From the NCBI RefSeq assembly GCF_003710105.1, contig NZ_CP033325.1:1736001-1800000 (forward strand): 64,000 nucleotides of DNA, written 5' to 3'. The translations under genes and the position numbers were made by a program. Shown piece by piece: positions 19,174-28,045 of the stretch; positions within the stretch are counted from its first letter, which is position 1; every line of letters starts with the position of its first letter. This DNA comes from Georgenia faecalis. GTDB lineage: Bacteria > Actinomycetota > Actinomycetes > Actinomycetales > Actinomycetaceae. Below the pieces are notes generated by a model, which was given only the letters and a program-made list of their open reading frames with translations, ran no database searches and was not told the DNA's origin.

Positions 19174-19939
19174 GCGCGGCGCTCGCCCGCGGCGCCACCT
19201 CGGGCCGGCGACGGCGGTACCACCACGCGAAGAGCATGACCGCGAGCGCCAGCTCGGCGACGTCTCCCCCGTAGTACATCCACTGGGCCCCGGCCTCCAT
19301 CGACGCGGGGTCGCCGTGCCCGGCGGCCACCTCCCCGGCGCGGGCGTAGAGGAGCTTGGCGAGGAACGCGTGCGCGCCGGCCGCGGCGACGAGCACCGTC
19401 GTTCGTGTGGCCATGCCGGGGCGGCGCGGGGCCGGGTCGGGTCCCGCGATCGCCCACGTGTACAGGCACCCGGCGAGCAGGAAGTGCGCCATGACGAGCG
19501 CGTGGACCTCCGGGCGGGCCATGCTCAGGCCGTACAGCGGGGTGAGGTAGAGGACGACCATCCCGCCGACGTTGAGCACCGCCGCGGGGACCGGGTGGGA
19601 CAGCACGTGCACGGGCGGGCTGCGCAGGACGCCGGTCAGCACCCTGCGGCCGCGCCGGGGCAAGGAGCCCAGCGCGAGGGTCACGGGGGCGCCGAGGACC
19701 AGCCCCAGGGGCGCGTACATCCCCAGCAGCAGGTGGGTGGCCATGTGGAACCGGTGGTCGTGGTGCGCGAGGTCGGTCAACGGCGGGCTCAGGGCCACGA
19801 CGACGGCGACCACGCCCGCCAGCCACGCGGCGGTGCGCGCACCGCTCCAGCGCGGCAGGCTGGCGGGTCGCGCCCACCACGCCAGCGCGTACCCCCCGGC
19901 GAGGACGGCGCCGACGCCGGCAGCCACCCACCCGCTCAT
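19142..19939 (-). CDS. Cytochrome c oxidase assembly factor CtaG-like membrane protein
   Basis: 265 residues with six or seven membrane helices. Features of the caa3_CtaG/DUF1404 family are seen: HHDHRFHMATHLLLGMYAPL, LSHPVPAAVLNVGGMVVLYL and a late YYGGDVAELALAVMLFAWWY. Conserved histidines could bind copper or haem during oxidase assembly in the membrane. Its start overlaps the stop of the DUF2243 gene (ATGA). DUF2243 and CtaG-like genes are often neighbours in actinobacteria, so this pair is probably one transport/assembly unit. Confidence 0.82.
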   Translation of the reverse strand: MSGWVAAGVGAVLAGGYALAWWARPASLPRWSGARTAAWLAGVVAVVVALSPPLTDLAHHDHRFHMATHLLLGMYAPLGLVLGAPVTLALGSLPRRGRRVLTGVLRSPPVHVLSHPVPAAVLNVGGMVVLYLTPLYGLSMARPEVHALVMAHFLLAGCLYTWAIAGPDPAPRRPGMATRTTVLVAAAGAHAFLAKLLYARAGEVAAGHGDPASMEAGAQWMYYGGDVAELALAVMLFAWWYRRRRPEVAPRASAAPTPGVPASSP

Positions 19940-20427
19940 CGCGCCTCCGCGCGCCGCACCTCACGTCCGGCGCGCCACGTGAGGGCGGCCCCCAGCGCGA
20001 GCAGGAGCACGCCGGCGAGGTTCCACGCCAGGTCGTACGGGAGCAGGTCGACGCCGTAGCGGACCTGGTGCAGCCGGAGGACCTTGTGGTCGACGATCCC
20101 GTCGAAGAGCTGGAACGCCCCGGCGCCGAGGAAGAACCCGCCCCACGCGGAGGGCACGGCGAGCGCCTGGCGGCGGCTGAGGTCGGCGACGAGGAAGATC
20201 CCCGCCACGAGCATGACGAGCTCGGCCGCGTGGAGCAGGCCGTCCGTGAGGAGGGCGACGTCGGGCGTGCCCCGGTCGTAGAAGTGGTGCCAGCCCAGGA
20301 GCTGGTGGAAGACGATCTCGTCGACCGCCGCCATGACGGCGACCCCGATCAGCGCGGCCACCCCCACCGACCGGCGATGGTCCGGCCGTCCGCTCGTTGC
20401 GCCTCGCCGCCCGCTCATGCCCGCCAT
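19936..20427 (-). CDS. DUF2243 membrane protein
   Basis: 163 residues, four hydrophobic segments. The DUF2243 features DEIVFHQLLGWHHFYDRGTP and FQLFDGIVDHKVLRLHQVRY are clear; several conserved His and Asp residues face the membrane boundary and suggest metal or haem contact. Function is unknown. It is the first gene of a two-gene unit with the CtaG-like protein. The ATG lies seven bases after GAGAAT (xAnnnT). Confidence 0.85.
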   Translation of the reverse strand: MAGMSGRRGATSGRPDHRRSVGVAALIGVAVMAAVDEIVFHQLLGWHHFYDRGTPDVALLTDGLLHAAELVMLVAGIFLVADLSRRQALAVPSAWGGFFLGAGAFQLFDGIVDHKVLRLHQVRYGVDLLPYDLAWNLAGVLLLALGAALTWRAGREVRRAEAR

Positions 20428-20479
20428 TCTCGCCGGTGGCGCGAGCGTCCGCGTGGAGGAAGGTCGCGGGCGACCACCC

Positions 20480-20495
20480 TGTGTCGCGGGTCACA
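20480..20495. promoter_or_regulatory. CRP/FNR-like box, left copy (TGTGTCGCGGGTCACA)
   Basis: TGTG(T)-N6-(T)CACA fits the CRP/GlxR consensus TGTGA-N6-TCACA. The same 16 bases occur at 39246-39261 before the paralogous gene, at the same distance (about 95 bases) from the start codon. The putative -10 TAGTGT (20507-20512) places the box over the -35 region. Confidence 0.6.
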
Positions 20496-20582
20496 GGGCC
20501 CAGGCTTAGTGTCGGAAGGGCCGCGCCCGAGGACGTGCGCGGTGAGCGTGCAGACCCATCATGACCAGTGAAGGAGCACGAC

Positions 20583-21083
20583 GTGGCAACTCTGACCGTG
20601 TGGAAGTTCGACACCCCCGACGGCGCGGAACGCGCCGAGGACGCGCTGGAGGCCCTGGAGAAGCAGGAGCTCGTCCACATCCTCGACGCCGCGACCGTCT
20701 CGTGGGAGGAGGGCAAGAAGAAGCCGAAGACCCGCCAGTCCCGGCTCACCATGACCACCGGGATCCTCGGCGGCGTGTTCTGGGGCCTGCTGTTCGGGAT
20801 CATCTTCTTCATCCCGATCATCGGCCTCGTCATCGGTGTCGCCTCGGGTGCCCTGGCGGCCTCGCTCACCGACGTGGGCATCGACGAGGACTTCATCAAG
20901 ACGGTCCGGGAGAAGGTCACCCCGGGCACCTCGGCGTTGTTCGTCCTCACGTCGGGTGAGGTGCTCGACCGCATCCACAACTCGCTGCGCGAGCAGGGCA
21001 TCCACGGCGAGCTCGTCGAGACCAACCTCTCCGCCGACCAGGAGGCCAACCTGCGGTCCATGCTGCAGGAGGAGGACGCCTGA
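20583..21083 (+). CDS. DUF1269 membrane protein (copy 1)
   Basis: 166 residues from GTG (VATLTVWKFDTPDG), chosen because AAGGAG (20571-20576) lies six bases upstream; a GTG five codons earlier is in frame. The N-terminal ferredoxin-like region is followed by a glycine-rich double membrane segment (GVFWGLLFGIIFFIPIIGLV, IGVASGALAASLTDVG) and a C-terminal cytoplasmic domain ending LSADQEANLRSMLQEEDA. DUF1269 proteins are membrane proteins of unknown role, often stress-related. A hand alignment with the copy at 38658-39158 shows 31 differences over 166 residues, and their leaders are also nearly identical. Confidence 0.88.
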   Translation: MATLTVWKFDTPDGAERAEDALEALEKQELVHILDAATVSWEEGKKKPKTRQSRLTMTTGILGGVFWGLLFGIIFFIPIIGLVIGVASGALAASLTDVGIDEDFIKTVREKVTPGTSALFVLTSGEVLDRIHNSLREQGIHGELVETNLSADQEANLRSMLQEEDA

Positions 21084-21097
21084 CCCTCACGGACCAC

Positions 21098-21132
21098 GGC
21101 GGGGGGACCGGGTTCGGCCCGGTTCCCCCGCC
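21098..21132. terminator. Bidirectional terminator hairpin
   Basis: A 15-bp stem (GGCGGGGGGACCGGG with its complement, one G-T pair) closes a TTCGG loop. It lies between the convergent DUF1269 and YhgE/Pip genes and can serve both. Confidence 0.8.
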
Positions 21133-21167
21133 AACGTCGTGACCGGCCTACGCAGGCGCGACCCACC

Positions 21168-23261
21168 TCAGAGGACCAGCTCCGGCTGGAGCCGCGACGG
21201 GGACCAGACCTTGTGACGGTGCGCCGCGTACGTCGTGGCGAGGATCCCGCCGAGGAAGACCGCGGCCAGCACGCCGATGTCGCGCGCCACGGTCGCCAGG
21301 TCCCCGCCGTACAGGGTCTGCCGAAGGCCCTCGACGGTGTAGGACATCGGCAGCATCCGGTGCAGCGAGCGCAGCGGCTCCGGGATCGTCTGCCACGGGA
21401 ACGTGCCGCCCGCGGTCACCAGCTGGACGAGCATGAGGACCAGCCCGAGGAACTCCCCCACGGCGCCGAGCCAGACGTTGAGCGCCTGGAGGACCGCGAC
21501 GAAGGCGGCCGACGCGAGCAGGAGGATGAGCACGGTGCCCGCCGCGTACACCGGGGTGATGTCGAGCGCGAACGCCACCACGGCGAACATGAGGGCGACC
21601 TGCCCGACGCCGATGAGGGCGGGCGTGGCCCATCCCCCCAGGGCCGTCTGCCACGCCGGGGCGTCCGCGGCCAAGGAGCGCGTGGACATCGGCTTGACGA
21701 GGAGGAAGAGCACGTAGCCACCGATCCACGCGGCCAGGGACATGAAGAAGGGCGCGAGGCCCGCGCCGTAGCTGCCGGCCCGGGCCAGGGTGTCCTTGTC
21801 CACCGTCACCGGGTTGCCGAGGGTCCGCGCGGTCGCCTCCCGGGTCTCCTCGTCGAGGTCGGGGATCCGGCCCAGCCCCTCCTGCAGGCCGCTGTTGAGC
21901 TCGGCCAGCCCGGACTGCAGCTCGGTGGTGCCGTCCCGCAGCGTCACGCTGCTCCGCGCGAGCTCCGCGGCCCCCTCCGAGACCTCCGCGGTCCCCGACG
22001 CCAGCGTGCCGAGGTCCCTCGCCACGGTGCCCGCGCCCGCCTCGAGCTCGGCCGACCCGGACGCGAGCTCGCTCCCCCCGGAGGCGGCGGTGCCGATGCC
22101 CTGGACGAGCTCCGGCGTGGCCGCGGCGAGCGTGCCGGCACCGGCGGCCACCTCCGACGCGCCCGCGTTGAGCGCGTCGAGCCGGCCCGCCGCCCCCTCG
22201 ACCGCCCCGGCCGCGGTGCCGGCCACCTCGCGGGCGTCGTCGAGCACCGTCGTGATCGCCGCCCCCTCCTGCGCCGTGAGGGTCCCGTCCGCCACGAGCG
22301 CCGCGACCCGCGCCTCGAGGTCCGCCCGGGCGGCGTCGACGCGCGTCACCACGTCCCGCGCCACCGCGGCGGCGTCGTCCCCGACGGCGGCCACCTCGGC
22401 GGTCCCGCCGGCGACCTCCCGCGCCCCGTCGGCGAGCTCGCGCGTCTGGGCCGGCAGCTCGCGCGTCCGGCTGCGCAGGGTGTCCAGGCCCGACGCGAGC
22501 GACGCGGCCCCCTCGGCGAGCCGGGCCGTGGAGCTGGACAGCTCCCCGGCGCCGGAGGACAGCCGCGCCGCGCCGTTCGCTGCCTCTGCCGCGCCGGAGG
22601 CGAGCTGGTCGGTGCCCGTGACGAGCTCGGTCGTCCCGCTGGAGAGCTGGCTGGCGCCGTCGACCAGCCGGGTGGTGCCCTCGACGGCGGTGGCGAGGTC
22701 GGAGTGGACGGTGGCAAAGCCCTGGAGGAAGGTGTCGGCCGCCTTCGTGCCGACCTCCTCGGCGAGCGTGTCGCGCACCTCGCCGACGATGGTGTCGGAG
22801 ATGGTCGTCGAGAGGTAGTTGTTGGCGTCGTTCGTCACCAGCGTGAGGCTCGCCTGCCTCGGCTGGTACTTCTCCACCGAGACGAGGTCCTGCGAGAAGC
22901 TCGGGCCGATGATGAGGGCGGAGTCGAACCGGCCGGACCGCACCCCCGCCTCCGCGTCGGCCCGGGTGGTCTCCACCCAGCCGAAGCCGCCGTCCCCGTC
23001 GAGGAGGCGCTCGGCGACCTCTTTGCCGTAGTCGACGTCCTGCGTGGTGCCGTCCGTCGGGTCCTCGCTGGTGGCGCCGCGGTCCTCGACCACCAGCGCC
23101 GCGGGGACCTCCCCGAGCCGGCCGTAGGGGTCCTCGTTGGCGAAGAGGTACAGGCCCGAGTAGAGCGAGGGGATGAGGATCATCGCGAGGAGGGCGAGCC
23201 GGGGCATGGTCCCGGCGGTGAGGCGGCGCAGCTCCGTGCCCACCAGGCGGATGGCGATCAC
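21168..23261 (-). CDS. YhgE/Pip domain membrane protein
   Basis: 697 residues. One N-terminal membrane helix ([19 protein letters not shown]) is followed by the Pip domain, with [20 protein letters not shown] and AFATVH-like segments. A long Ala/Gly/Ser-rich region of repeated ASG/AAG heptads (about residues 190-460) is probably an extended extracytoplasmic rod, and five C-terminal membrane helices follow. The architecture equals YhgE/phage infection protein, related to ABC-2 permeases and to the T7SS/ESX-like export context in Gram-positives. The GTG start overlaps the stop of the degenerate ABC gene (GTGA), so the two proteins probably work together. Confidence 0.9.
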   Translation of the reverse strand: MIAIRLVGTELRRLTAGTMPRLALLAMILIPSLYSGLYLFANEDPYGRLGEVPAALVVEDRGATSEDPTDGTTQDVDYGKEVAERLLDGDGGFGWVETTRADAEAGVRSGRFDSALIIGPSFSQDLVSVEKYQPRQASLTLVTNDANNYLSTTISDTIVGEVRDTLAEEVGTKAADTFLQGFATVHSDLATAVEGTTRLVDGASQLSSGTTELVTGTDQLASGAAEAANGAARLSSGAGELSSSTARLAEGAASLASGLDTLRSRTRELPAQTRELADGAREVAGGTAEVAAVGDDAAAVARDVVTRVDAARADLEARVAALVADGTLTAQEGAAITTVLDDAREVAGTAAGAVEGAAGRLDALNAGASEVAAGAGTLAAATPELVQGIGTAASGGSELASGSAELEAGAGTVARDLGTLASGTAEVSEGAAELARSSVTLRDGTTELQSGLAELNSGLQEGLGRIPDLDEETREATARTLGNPVTVDKDTLARAGSYGAGLAPFFMSLAAWIGGYVLFLLVKPMSTRSLAADAPAWQTALGGWATPALIGVGQVALMFAVVAFALDITPVYAAGTVLILLLASAAFVAVLQALNVWLGAVGEFLGLVLMLVQLVTAGGTFPWQTIPEPLRSLHRMLPMSYTVEGLRQTLYGGDLATVARDIGVLAAVFLGGILATTYAAHRHKVWSPSRLQPELVL

Positions 23262-24100
23262 CGGTCGGCCTCCTTCGGGGAGTCGGTGGCCCGTCGGCGG
23301 CGTCGGCGGCCGCGTGGGGCGGGGGCGGCGTGGGCGCCGTCGAAGAGGCGCGTGGGGTCGGTGAGCTCGACCTCCGACTCGGCACGCGCGGGCGGGGCGG
23401 GCGCCGTCGCTGGGGCGGGCGCCGTCGGCGGGGTGAGGCGGATCGCCTCGACGGGGGCGGCCCGGCGGGACCCCTCCCCCTCGGGCACGGGCACGCTCGC
23501 CCCCAGGTCCCGGGCCGCCGACGGCGTGCACTGGACGAGGACGCCGTAGCCGCGGGAGGCGAGCTCCTGGGCCAGGGACCACCAGCTGGCGGGCGCGCCG
23601 CCGTGCCGGTCCGGGAGCGTGAGCACGAGGAACCGGACGTCCGGCCGCTCGGTGGCCAGGGAGGCGAGGAGCTCGGTGCGCACCGCCCCGTGGACCGCGT
23701 CCATGCGCTCGCTCTCCTGCGGGCGCATGGCCCGCCGGCCGAGCCACTCGGTCGCCGCGCGGTGGCTGGCCGGGCGGTGCGCGAACGCGAGCCCCTCGGC
23801 GACGACGGTGCCCACGGGAACCGGGTCGTCCGGCTCGGTGATCCCGGGCAGGTCGACGACGGCGCTCACCTCCCGCAGCCGGGCGGGCTCGGTGCTCGTC
23901 GTCCCGTCGTCCTCCACGAGCACGACGGTCCCGGTGAAGGGCGCCAGCCGGCCGGTGGCCACGAGGGCCAGCGCGGTGTGGCCCTGCCAGGGGTCACCGG
24001 CGACGAGCACGCACTCCCCCGTGCTCACCTCGAGGTGGTCGATCTCCAGCATCGGCTCTCGCCGCCCGAGCACCTGGACGTCGTCCACCGTGATCCGCAC
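23258..24100 (-). CDS. Degenerate ABC-type ATPase partner of YhgE/Pip protein
   Basis: 280 residues from GTG ([18 protein letters not shown]). The opening looks like an ABC cassette ([19 protein letters not shown]), but the Walker A lysine is replaced: GDPWQGHT (35-42) has His in place of Lys. No LSGGQ signature exists, and the Walker B region reads FLVLTLPDR without the catalytic Glu. Residues about 225-280 are a Pro/Ala- and Arg-rich tail. It is probably unable to hydrolyse ATP and may be a regulatory or structural partner of the adjacent YhgE/Pip protein. It starts four bases after the stop of the metal-importer ATPase gene. Confidence 0.65.
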   Translation of the reverse strand: MRITVDDVQVLGRREPMLEIDHLEVSTGECVLVAGDPWQGHTALALVATGRLAPFTGTVVLVEDDGTTSTEPARLREVSAVVDLPGITEPDDPVPVGTVVAEGLAFAHRPASHRAATEWLGRRAMRPQESERMDAVHGAVRTELLASLATERPDVRFLVLTLPDRHGGAPASWWSLAQELASRGYGVLVQCTPSAARDLGASVPVPEGEGSRRAAPVEAIRLTPPTAPAPATAPAPPARAESEVELTDPTRLFDGAHAAPAPRGRRRRRRATDSPKEADR

Positions 24101-24104
24101 GCCG

Positions 24105-24926
24105 TCACCCCCGCCCCCGTGGGAGGTCGGCCGCCGCACCCGCGTGGGGCGCCCACGCCGGTCCCGTCCCCGTCCGCGGGCGGAAGGCGAGCTGGAACCC
24201 GCCCTCGATCTCGACGCGGCGCACCCGGACCTCGTAGACCGGCTCGAGGATGTCGGGGACGAGGACCTCGTCGGGCGTGCCGGCCGCCCGCACCTGCCCG
24301 TCCTCGAGCAGGACCACCTCGTCGCAGTACACCGCGGCGAGGTTGAGGTCGTGGAGCACGACGACGACGGTCGTGCCCAGGCCGCGGACGAGGTCGAGCA
24401 CCTCGTGCTGGTACCGGACGTCGAGGTGGTTGGTCGGCTCGTCCAGGAGCAGGTGGCCGGCGGCCTGCGCCAGGGCCCGGGCGACGAGGACCCGTTGCCT
24501 CTCCCCGCCCGACAGCCCGGCGAAGGGCCGGCCGGCGAGGTGGATGGCCCCGACGCGCTCCAGCGCGTCAGCGGCGATGTCGAGGTCGTCCGCCGTCGTC
24601 TGGGCGAAGGAGCCGCGGTGCGGGGTCCGGCCCAGCAGGACGAGGTCGGCGACCGTCACGGGCAGGTCCCCGCCGTGCTCCTGCACGACGACGGCGATGC
24701 GGCGGGCGAGCTCGCGGGTGGACAACCGGGCGACGTCGTCGTCGTCGATGCTCACCGTCCCGCTCTCCGGGCGCAGCGAGCCGTACAGGGTCCGCAGGAG
24801 CGTCGTCTTGCCGCTGCCGTTCGGGCCGAGCAGCCCCAGCACCTTGCCGTCGCGGGCGGTGATGCCGACGTCGCGCAGGACGGGCGCGCTGCCGTAGCGG
24901 AAGCACACGCCCCGGACCTCGATCAC
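24105..24926 (-). CDS. FecE/BtuD-type metal-chelate ABC transporter ATPase
   Basis: 273 residues. Complete ABC cassette: Walker A GPNGSGKTTLL, Q-loop VVVQEHGGD, signature LSGGERQRVLVARALAQ, Walker B HLLLDEPTNHLD, switch His LHDLNLAA. The subgroup is that of iron-siderophore, haem and cobalamin importers. The GTG start overlaps the stop of the binding-protein gene. With the permease and binding protein upstream it makes a full importer that lies in the same operon as urease, so nickel or a nickel-metallophore is a reasonable cargo (inference); iron or cobalamin cannot be ruled out. Confidence 0.9.
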   Translation of the reverse strand: MIEVRGVCFRYGSAPVLRDVGITARDGKVLGLLGPNGSGKTTLLRTLYGSLRPESGTVSIDDDDVARLSTRELARRIAVVVQEHGGDLPVTVADLVLLGRTPHRGSFAQTTADDLDIAADALERVGAIHLAGRPFAGLSGGERQRVLVARALAQAAGHLLLDEPTNHLDVRYQHEVLDLVRGLGTTVVVVLHDLNLAAVYCDEVVLLEDGQVRAAGTPDEVLVPDILEPVYEVRVRRVEIEGGFQLAFRPRTGTGPAWAPHAGAAADLPRGRG

Positions 24927-25927
24927 GGCGTCGTCCCGGTGCCGAAGCGCTCGACGATCCGCTCGAGCCCCACCACGGACAACGGGGTGGGCGGCTCGGT
25001 GAAGTTGAAGAGCTGGACGAGGATGTTGCCCTCGCGCACGGCGGTCATCCCGGACGCCCCCGGGAGCGAGGTGACGGCGTCCTCGACGAGCTGGGGGTCG
25101 CCGTCGCCGTAGAGGAGGACGAGCACGTCGGGGTTGCGGCCGATGAGCTCCTCCCGGGTCACCTCGAAGACCCGGTCCTCGACGTCGCCGAAGACGTTCG
25201 TGAGGCCCGCGGCCTCCAGCTGGGGGTGGGCCATGCTGCCGGTCCCGTAGGCGTAGGTGACGCCCCCGCCGACGGTCGGGTAGAGCACGGCCGCGGTGCG
25301 GGTCCCGGCGGCGCCGTCCGTGGTGGCGGCGACGGCGTCCACCCGCTCGCGCAGGTCGACCACGGCCCGCGCCGCCTCGTCGGTGCGGTCGAAGACCGTC
25401 CCGTAGAACTGCATCTGCGCGTACACGTCGTCGAAGCTCACGGCCGGCAGGCCCGCGTCGCACATCGCCGGCTCCTCGAGGAGCGCGATGCCCGCGGACG
25501 CGAGCGTCTGCCGGTCGAGGTTGTCCACCCCGCCGAGGACGACGTCCGGGCGCTGCGCGATGACCACCTCCCGGGAGATCTGCAGGTGCCCCGCCGTGTC
25601 GGTCTTGTCCGTGAGCAGGGGGATCTCGTCGACCTCGGCGAGCGTCGGCTCGTCGTAGTACTCCGCGGGGTACTGACCCGCGCGCGCGACCACCCGGTCG
25701 AGGACGCCCAGCTCGTGGAGGAACGGGACCGCCGCGCTCGACAGGAGCACCACCCGCTCCGGAGGCCGGTCGAAGGTGACCTCCGCCCCGCAGTTCGTCA
25801 CGGTGAGCGGGCCGTCCCCCGGCTGCGGGTCGGCACCGACGCCGGCGCCGCCTCCCGCCCCGCACGCGGCGAGCACGAGGAGGGCGGCGAGACCGCTGAC
25901 GGCCGGCAGGATGGGAGAACCCCTCAC
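24923..25927 (-). CDS. Metal-chelate ABC transporter substrate-binding lipoprotein
   Basis: 334 residues. Signal peptide with lipobox LAAC near residue 22, then a low-complexity GAGGGAGVG linker. The periplasmic-binding protein type III (BtuF/FhuD) fold is indicated by VTNCGAEVTFDRPPERVVLL, ISREVVIAQRPDVVLGGVDN, YGTGSMAHPQLEAAGLTNVF and REELIGRNPDVLVLLY. Two Cys (NCGAE and PAMCDAG) may form a disulphide, as in some actinobacterial relatives. It delivers a chelated metal to the FecCD permease encoded next to it. The operon position behind urease suggests nickel delivery, which is not proven by sequence. Confidence 0.88.
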   Translation of the reverse strand: MRGSPILPAVSGLAALLVLAACGAGGGAGVGADPQPGDGPLTVTNCGAEVTFDRPPERVVLLSSAAVPFLHELGVLDRVVARAGQYPAEYYDEPTLAEVDEIPLLTDKTDTAGHLQISREVVIAQRPDVVLGGVDNLDRQTLASAGIALLEEPAMCDAGLPAVSFDDVYAQMQFYGTVFDRTDEAARAVVDLRERVDAVAATTDGAAGTRTAAVLYPTVGGGVTYAYGTGSMAHPQLEAAGLTNVFGDVEDRVFEVTREELIGRNPDVLVLLYGDGDPQLVEDAVTSLPGASGMTAVREGNILVQLFNFTEPPTPLSVVGLERIVERFGTGTTP

Positions 25928-25941
25928 GGTGGCGCCCTTCT

Positions 25942-27054
25942 TCAGGTGAGCGTGATCGAGTACTGGGTACGGACGAGGTGCAGGAGCAGCGGGGCCCCCA
26001 CGAGCGCGGTGACGATGCCGATGGGCAGCTCCTGGGGTGCCATGACGAGGCGGGAGAGCAGGTCCCCCCACAGCAGCAGGGTCGCGCCGAGCAGGGCGCT
26101 CACCGGCACCACCCAGCGGTGCCCGACGCCGACCACGCGCCGCGCCAGGTGCGGGACCACCAGCCCGACGAAGCCGATGCTCCCGCTGGCGGCGACGAGC
26201 ACCCCGACGGCGAGCGCCACAAGCACGAGCAGGCGGGTCCGGAACGCGGCGGGCGAGATGCCCAGCGTCCGGGCGGTCTCGTCGCCGATGGCCAGGGCGT
26301 CCAGCCCGGGCGCCCACCAGTACAGCGCCACGCAGGTCACCGCGACGACGACCACCACCACGAGCAGGGAGGGGCCCCACTGGGCGAGGGCGAGCGAGCC
26401 CAGGAGCCAGAACATCACGGACCGGGCGCCCTCGGCCGAGCCGGAGGCGAAGATGAGGAAGCTCGTCGCCGCCGAGAGGGCGTACCCGACGGCCACGCCC
26501 GCCAGGAGCAGGCGCACCGACGTCACGGTGCCGGCGGTCCGGGCGACCGCGAAGACCAGGAGCGAGGCCGCGAGCGCCCCGATGAACGCGCTGCCCGAGA
26601 GGGCGTACTCCCCCAGGCCCAGGCCGACGCCGAAGAGGATGGCGGCCGCCGCGCCGCACGACGCCCCGGAGTTGATCCCCAGGACGTAGGGGTCCGCGAG
26701 CATGTTCCTCGTCATGGCCTGCAACGCCGTGCCGCACACGGCGAGCCCGGCCCCGACCGCGAGCGCGAGGACCACCCGGGGAGCGCGCACCGACCACACG
26801 ATCGCCTCCTGGTCGGGCACCCAGGTCACCGGCCCCGGCCAGCTGAGGACGGCGTGGGCGAGGATCCGCGTGACGGTCGCCGGTGGGACGTACACCGCCC
26901 CCACGGCGATGGCGATGATCGCGGTGACGACGGTGAGGACCGCGAGGACGGCGAGGACGAGCCCGTTGCGCCGGGCCCGCGCGCGCACCCCGAGGCGGTC
27001 GCCGGGATCGGGCGGAGCCGTCGTCGGGGCGACCAGCTCGGCGTCCCGGCTCAT
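25942..27054 (-). CDS. FecCD-family metal-chelate ABC permease
   Basis: 370 residues, about ten membrane helices. Family hallmarks: RAPRVVLALAVGAGLAVCGT, QAMTRNMLADPYVLGINSGA, LLAGVAVGYALSAATSFLI, GSIGFVGLVVPHLARRVVG and LPIGIVTALVGAPLLLHLV. It forms the translocation pathway for a siderophore, cobalamin or metallophore. The start codon overlaps the stop of the urea transporter gene (ATGA), which physically links metal uptake to the urease operon. Confidence 0.92.
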   Translation of the reverse strand: MSRDAELVAPTTAPPDPGDRLGVRARARRNGLVLAVLAVLTVVTAIIAIAVGAVYVPPATVTRILAHAVLSWPGPVTWVPDQEAIVWSVRAPRVVLALAVGAGLAVCGTALQAMTRNMLADPYVLGINSGASCGAAAAILFGVGLGLGEYALSGSAFIGALAASLLVFAVARTAGTVTSVRLLLAGVAVGYALSAATSFLIFASGSAEGARSVMFWLLGSLALAQWGPSLLVVVVVVAVTCVALYWWAPGLDALAIGDETARTLGISPAAFRTRLLVLVALAVGVLVAASGSIGFVGLVVPHLARRVVGVGHRWVVPVSALLGATLLLWGDLLSRLVMAPQELPIGIVTALVGAPLLLHLVRTQYSITLT

Positions 27055-27986
27055 GCGCGCCGGAGCGGGCGGATCGCGGAGGCGACGACGAGCATGACCC
27101 ACGTCGTGAGGATGTAGGGCCAGGTGTAGTGCGGGGCGTCGGTGAGGTCGGTCATCACCAGGGTGATGACGGCCGTGATGGCGGCGCCGAGCGCGGCGTA
27201 GAGCCAGGACGCGGCGGAGCTGCGCAGGAACGTCACGCTGAGGGCGATCGCCGTGAGCACGCCGGAGTACCCGGCGAGCCCCTCGGTGATGGTCGCCGCG
27301 CTCTCCCCCAGTGCGAGGGCGCACAGGCTGCCGATGACGCTGCCCATGACCGCGGCGAGGCCGACCTGCCAGGAGGCGACGAAGAGCCCGAGGAGGATGA
27401 GCGCCCCGGCCCACACGCTGTTGACGAGCACGACCTCCGAGACGTTCGTCAGCAGCGACTCGAGGAAGCCCTTTGCCGTCACCCCGTGGACGTGCGCCGG
27501 GTCGGAGCTCACGTGGAGCGACATGGTGAGGGCGTAGATGATCCCGGTGACGGTGCAGAACGGCGCCGTCGTCGACGGCAGGTGGAACCGCCGGAGTGCC
27601 GGGGTGGCGAACAGCCACCCGAAGAACCAGGTCGCCGGCCCACAGGCGATGCCGCCGACGACGGTGAGCCCCCAGGACCATCCCTGGGCCCCCATCGCGG
27701 CGAAGACTCCCGCACCGACGAGCGTGCCGTTGAACCCTTGCATGCCCGACAGCACGTTGTCCCGGCCCACCTTCATGAGAGCGCCGGTCACTGTCGAGGC
27801 CACGGCTCCGAGGGCCGCGAGCAGGGCCATGCGCCAGTCGGCGATGACGAAGGCGCCGAGGACGGCAACCCCGGTCCAGACATTCTTCTGGAAGAAGATC
27901 TGGGACGGCCCGTGGAGGAAGGCGCCGATCGGGTTCACCGCCCCGGTGCTGTCCGCCGGCGTGGTCGAGGCATTGGTCGCTGACAT
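27051..27986 (-). CDS. Urea transporter (UT family)
   Basis: 311 residues, start chosen at MSATNASTTPADSTG because GAAGGAG lies just upstream. The UT fold (PF03253) shows its two-fold repeat: GMQGFNGTLVGAGVFAAMG in the first half and GLAGYSGVLTAIALSVTF in the second. NPIGAFLHGPSQIFFQKNVW is the conserved start. UT proteins are channels that let urea enter the cell along its gradient. It is encoded directly after ureD and overlaps the FecCD permease, so urea and metal supply are expressed with urease. Confidence 0.9.
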   Translation of the reverse strand: MSATNASTTPADSTGAVNPIGAFLHGPSQIFFQKNVWTGVAVLGAFVIADWRMALLAALGAVASTVTGALMKVGRDNVLSGMQGFNGTLVGAGVFAAMGAQGWSWGLTVVGGIACGPATWFFGWLFATPALRRFHLPSTTAPFCTVTGIIYALTMSLHVSSDPAHVHGVTAKGFLESLLTNVSEVVLVNSVWAGALILLGLFVASWQVGLAAVMGSVIGSLCALALGESAATITEGLAGYSGVLTAIALSVTFLRSSAASWLYAALGAAITAVITLVMTDLTDAPHYTWPYILTTWVMLVVASAIRPLRRA

Positions 27987-28045
27987 GGGCTTCTCCTTCG
28001 GGTGCCGGGGCTCGCGCGGGTCGCCGTGCCGTGTGCCGTGCCGGG

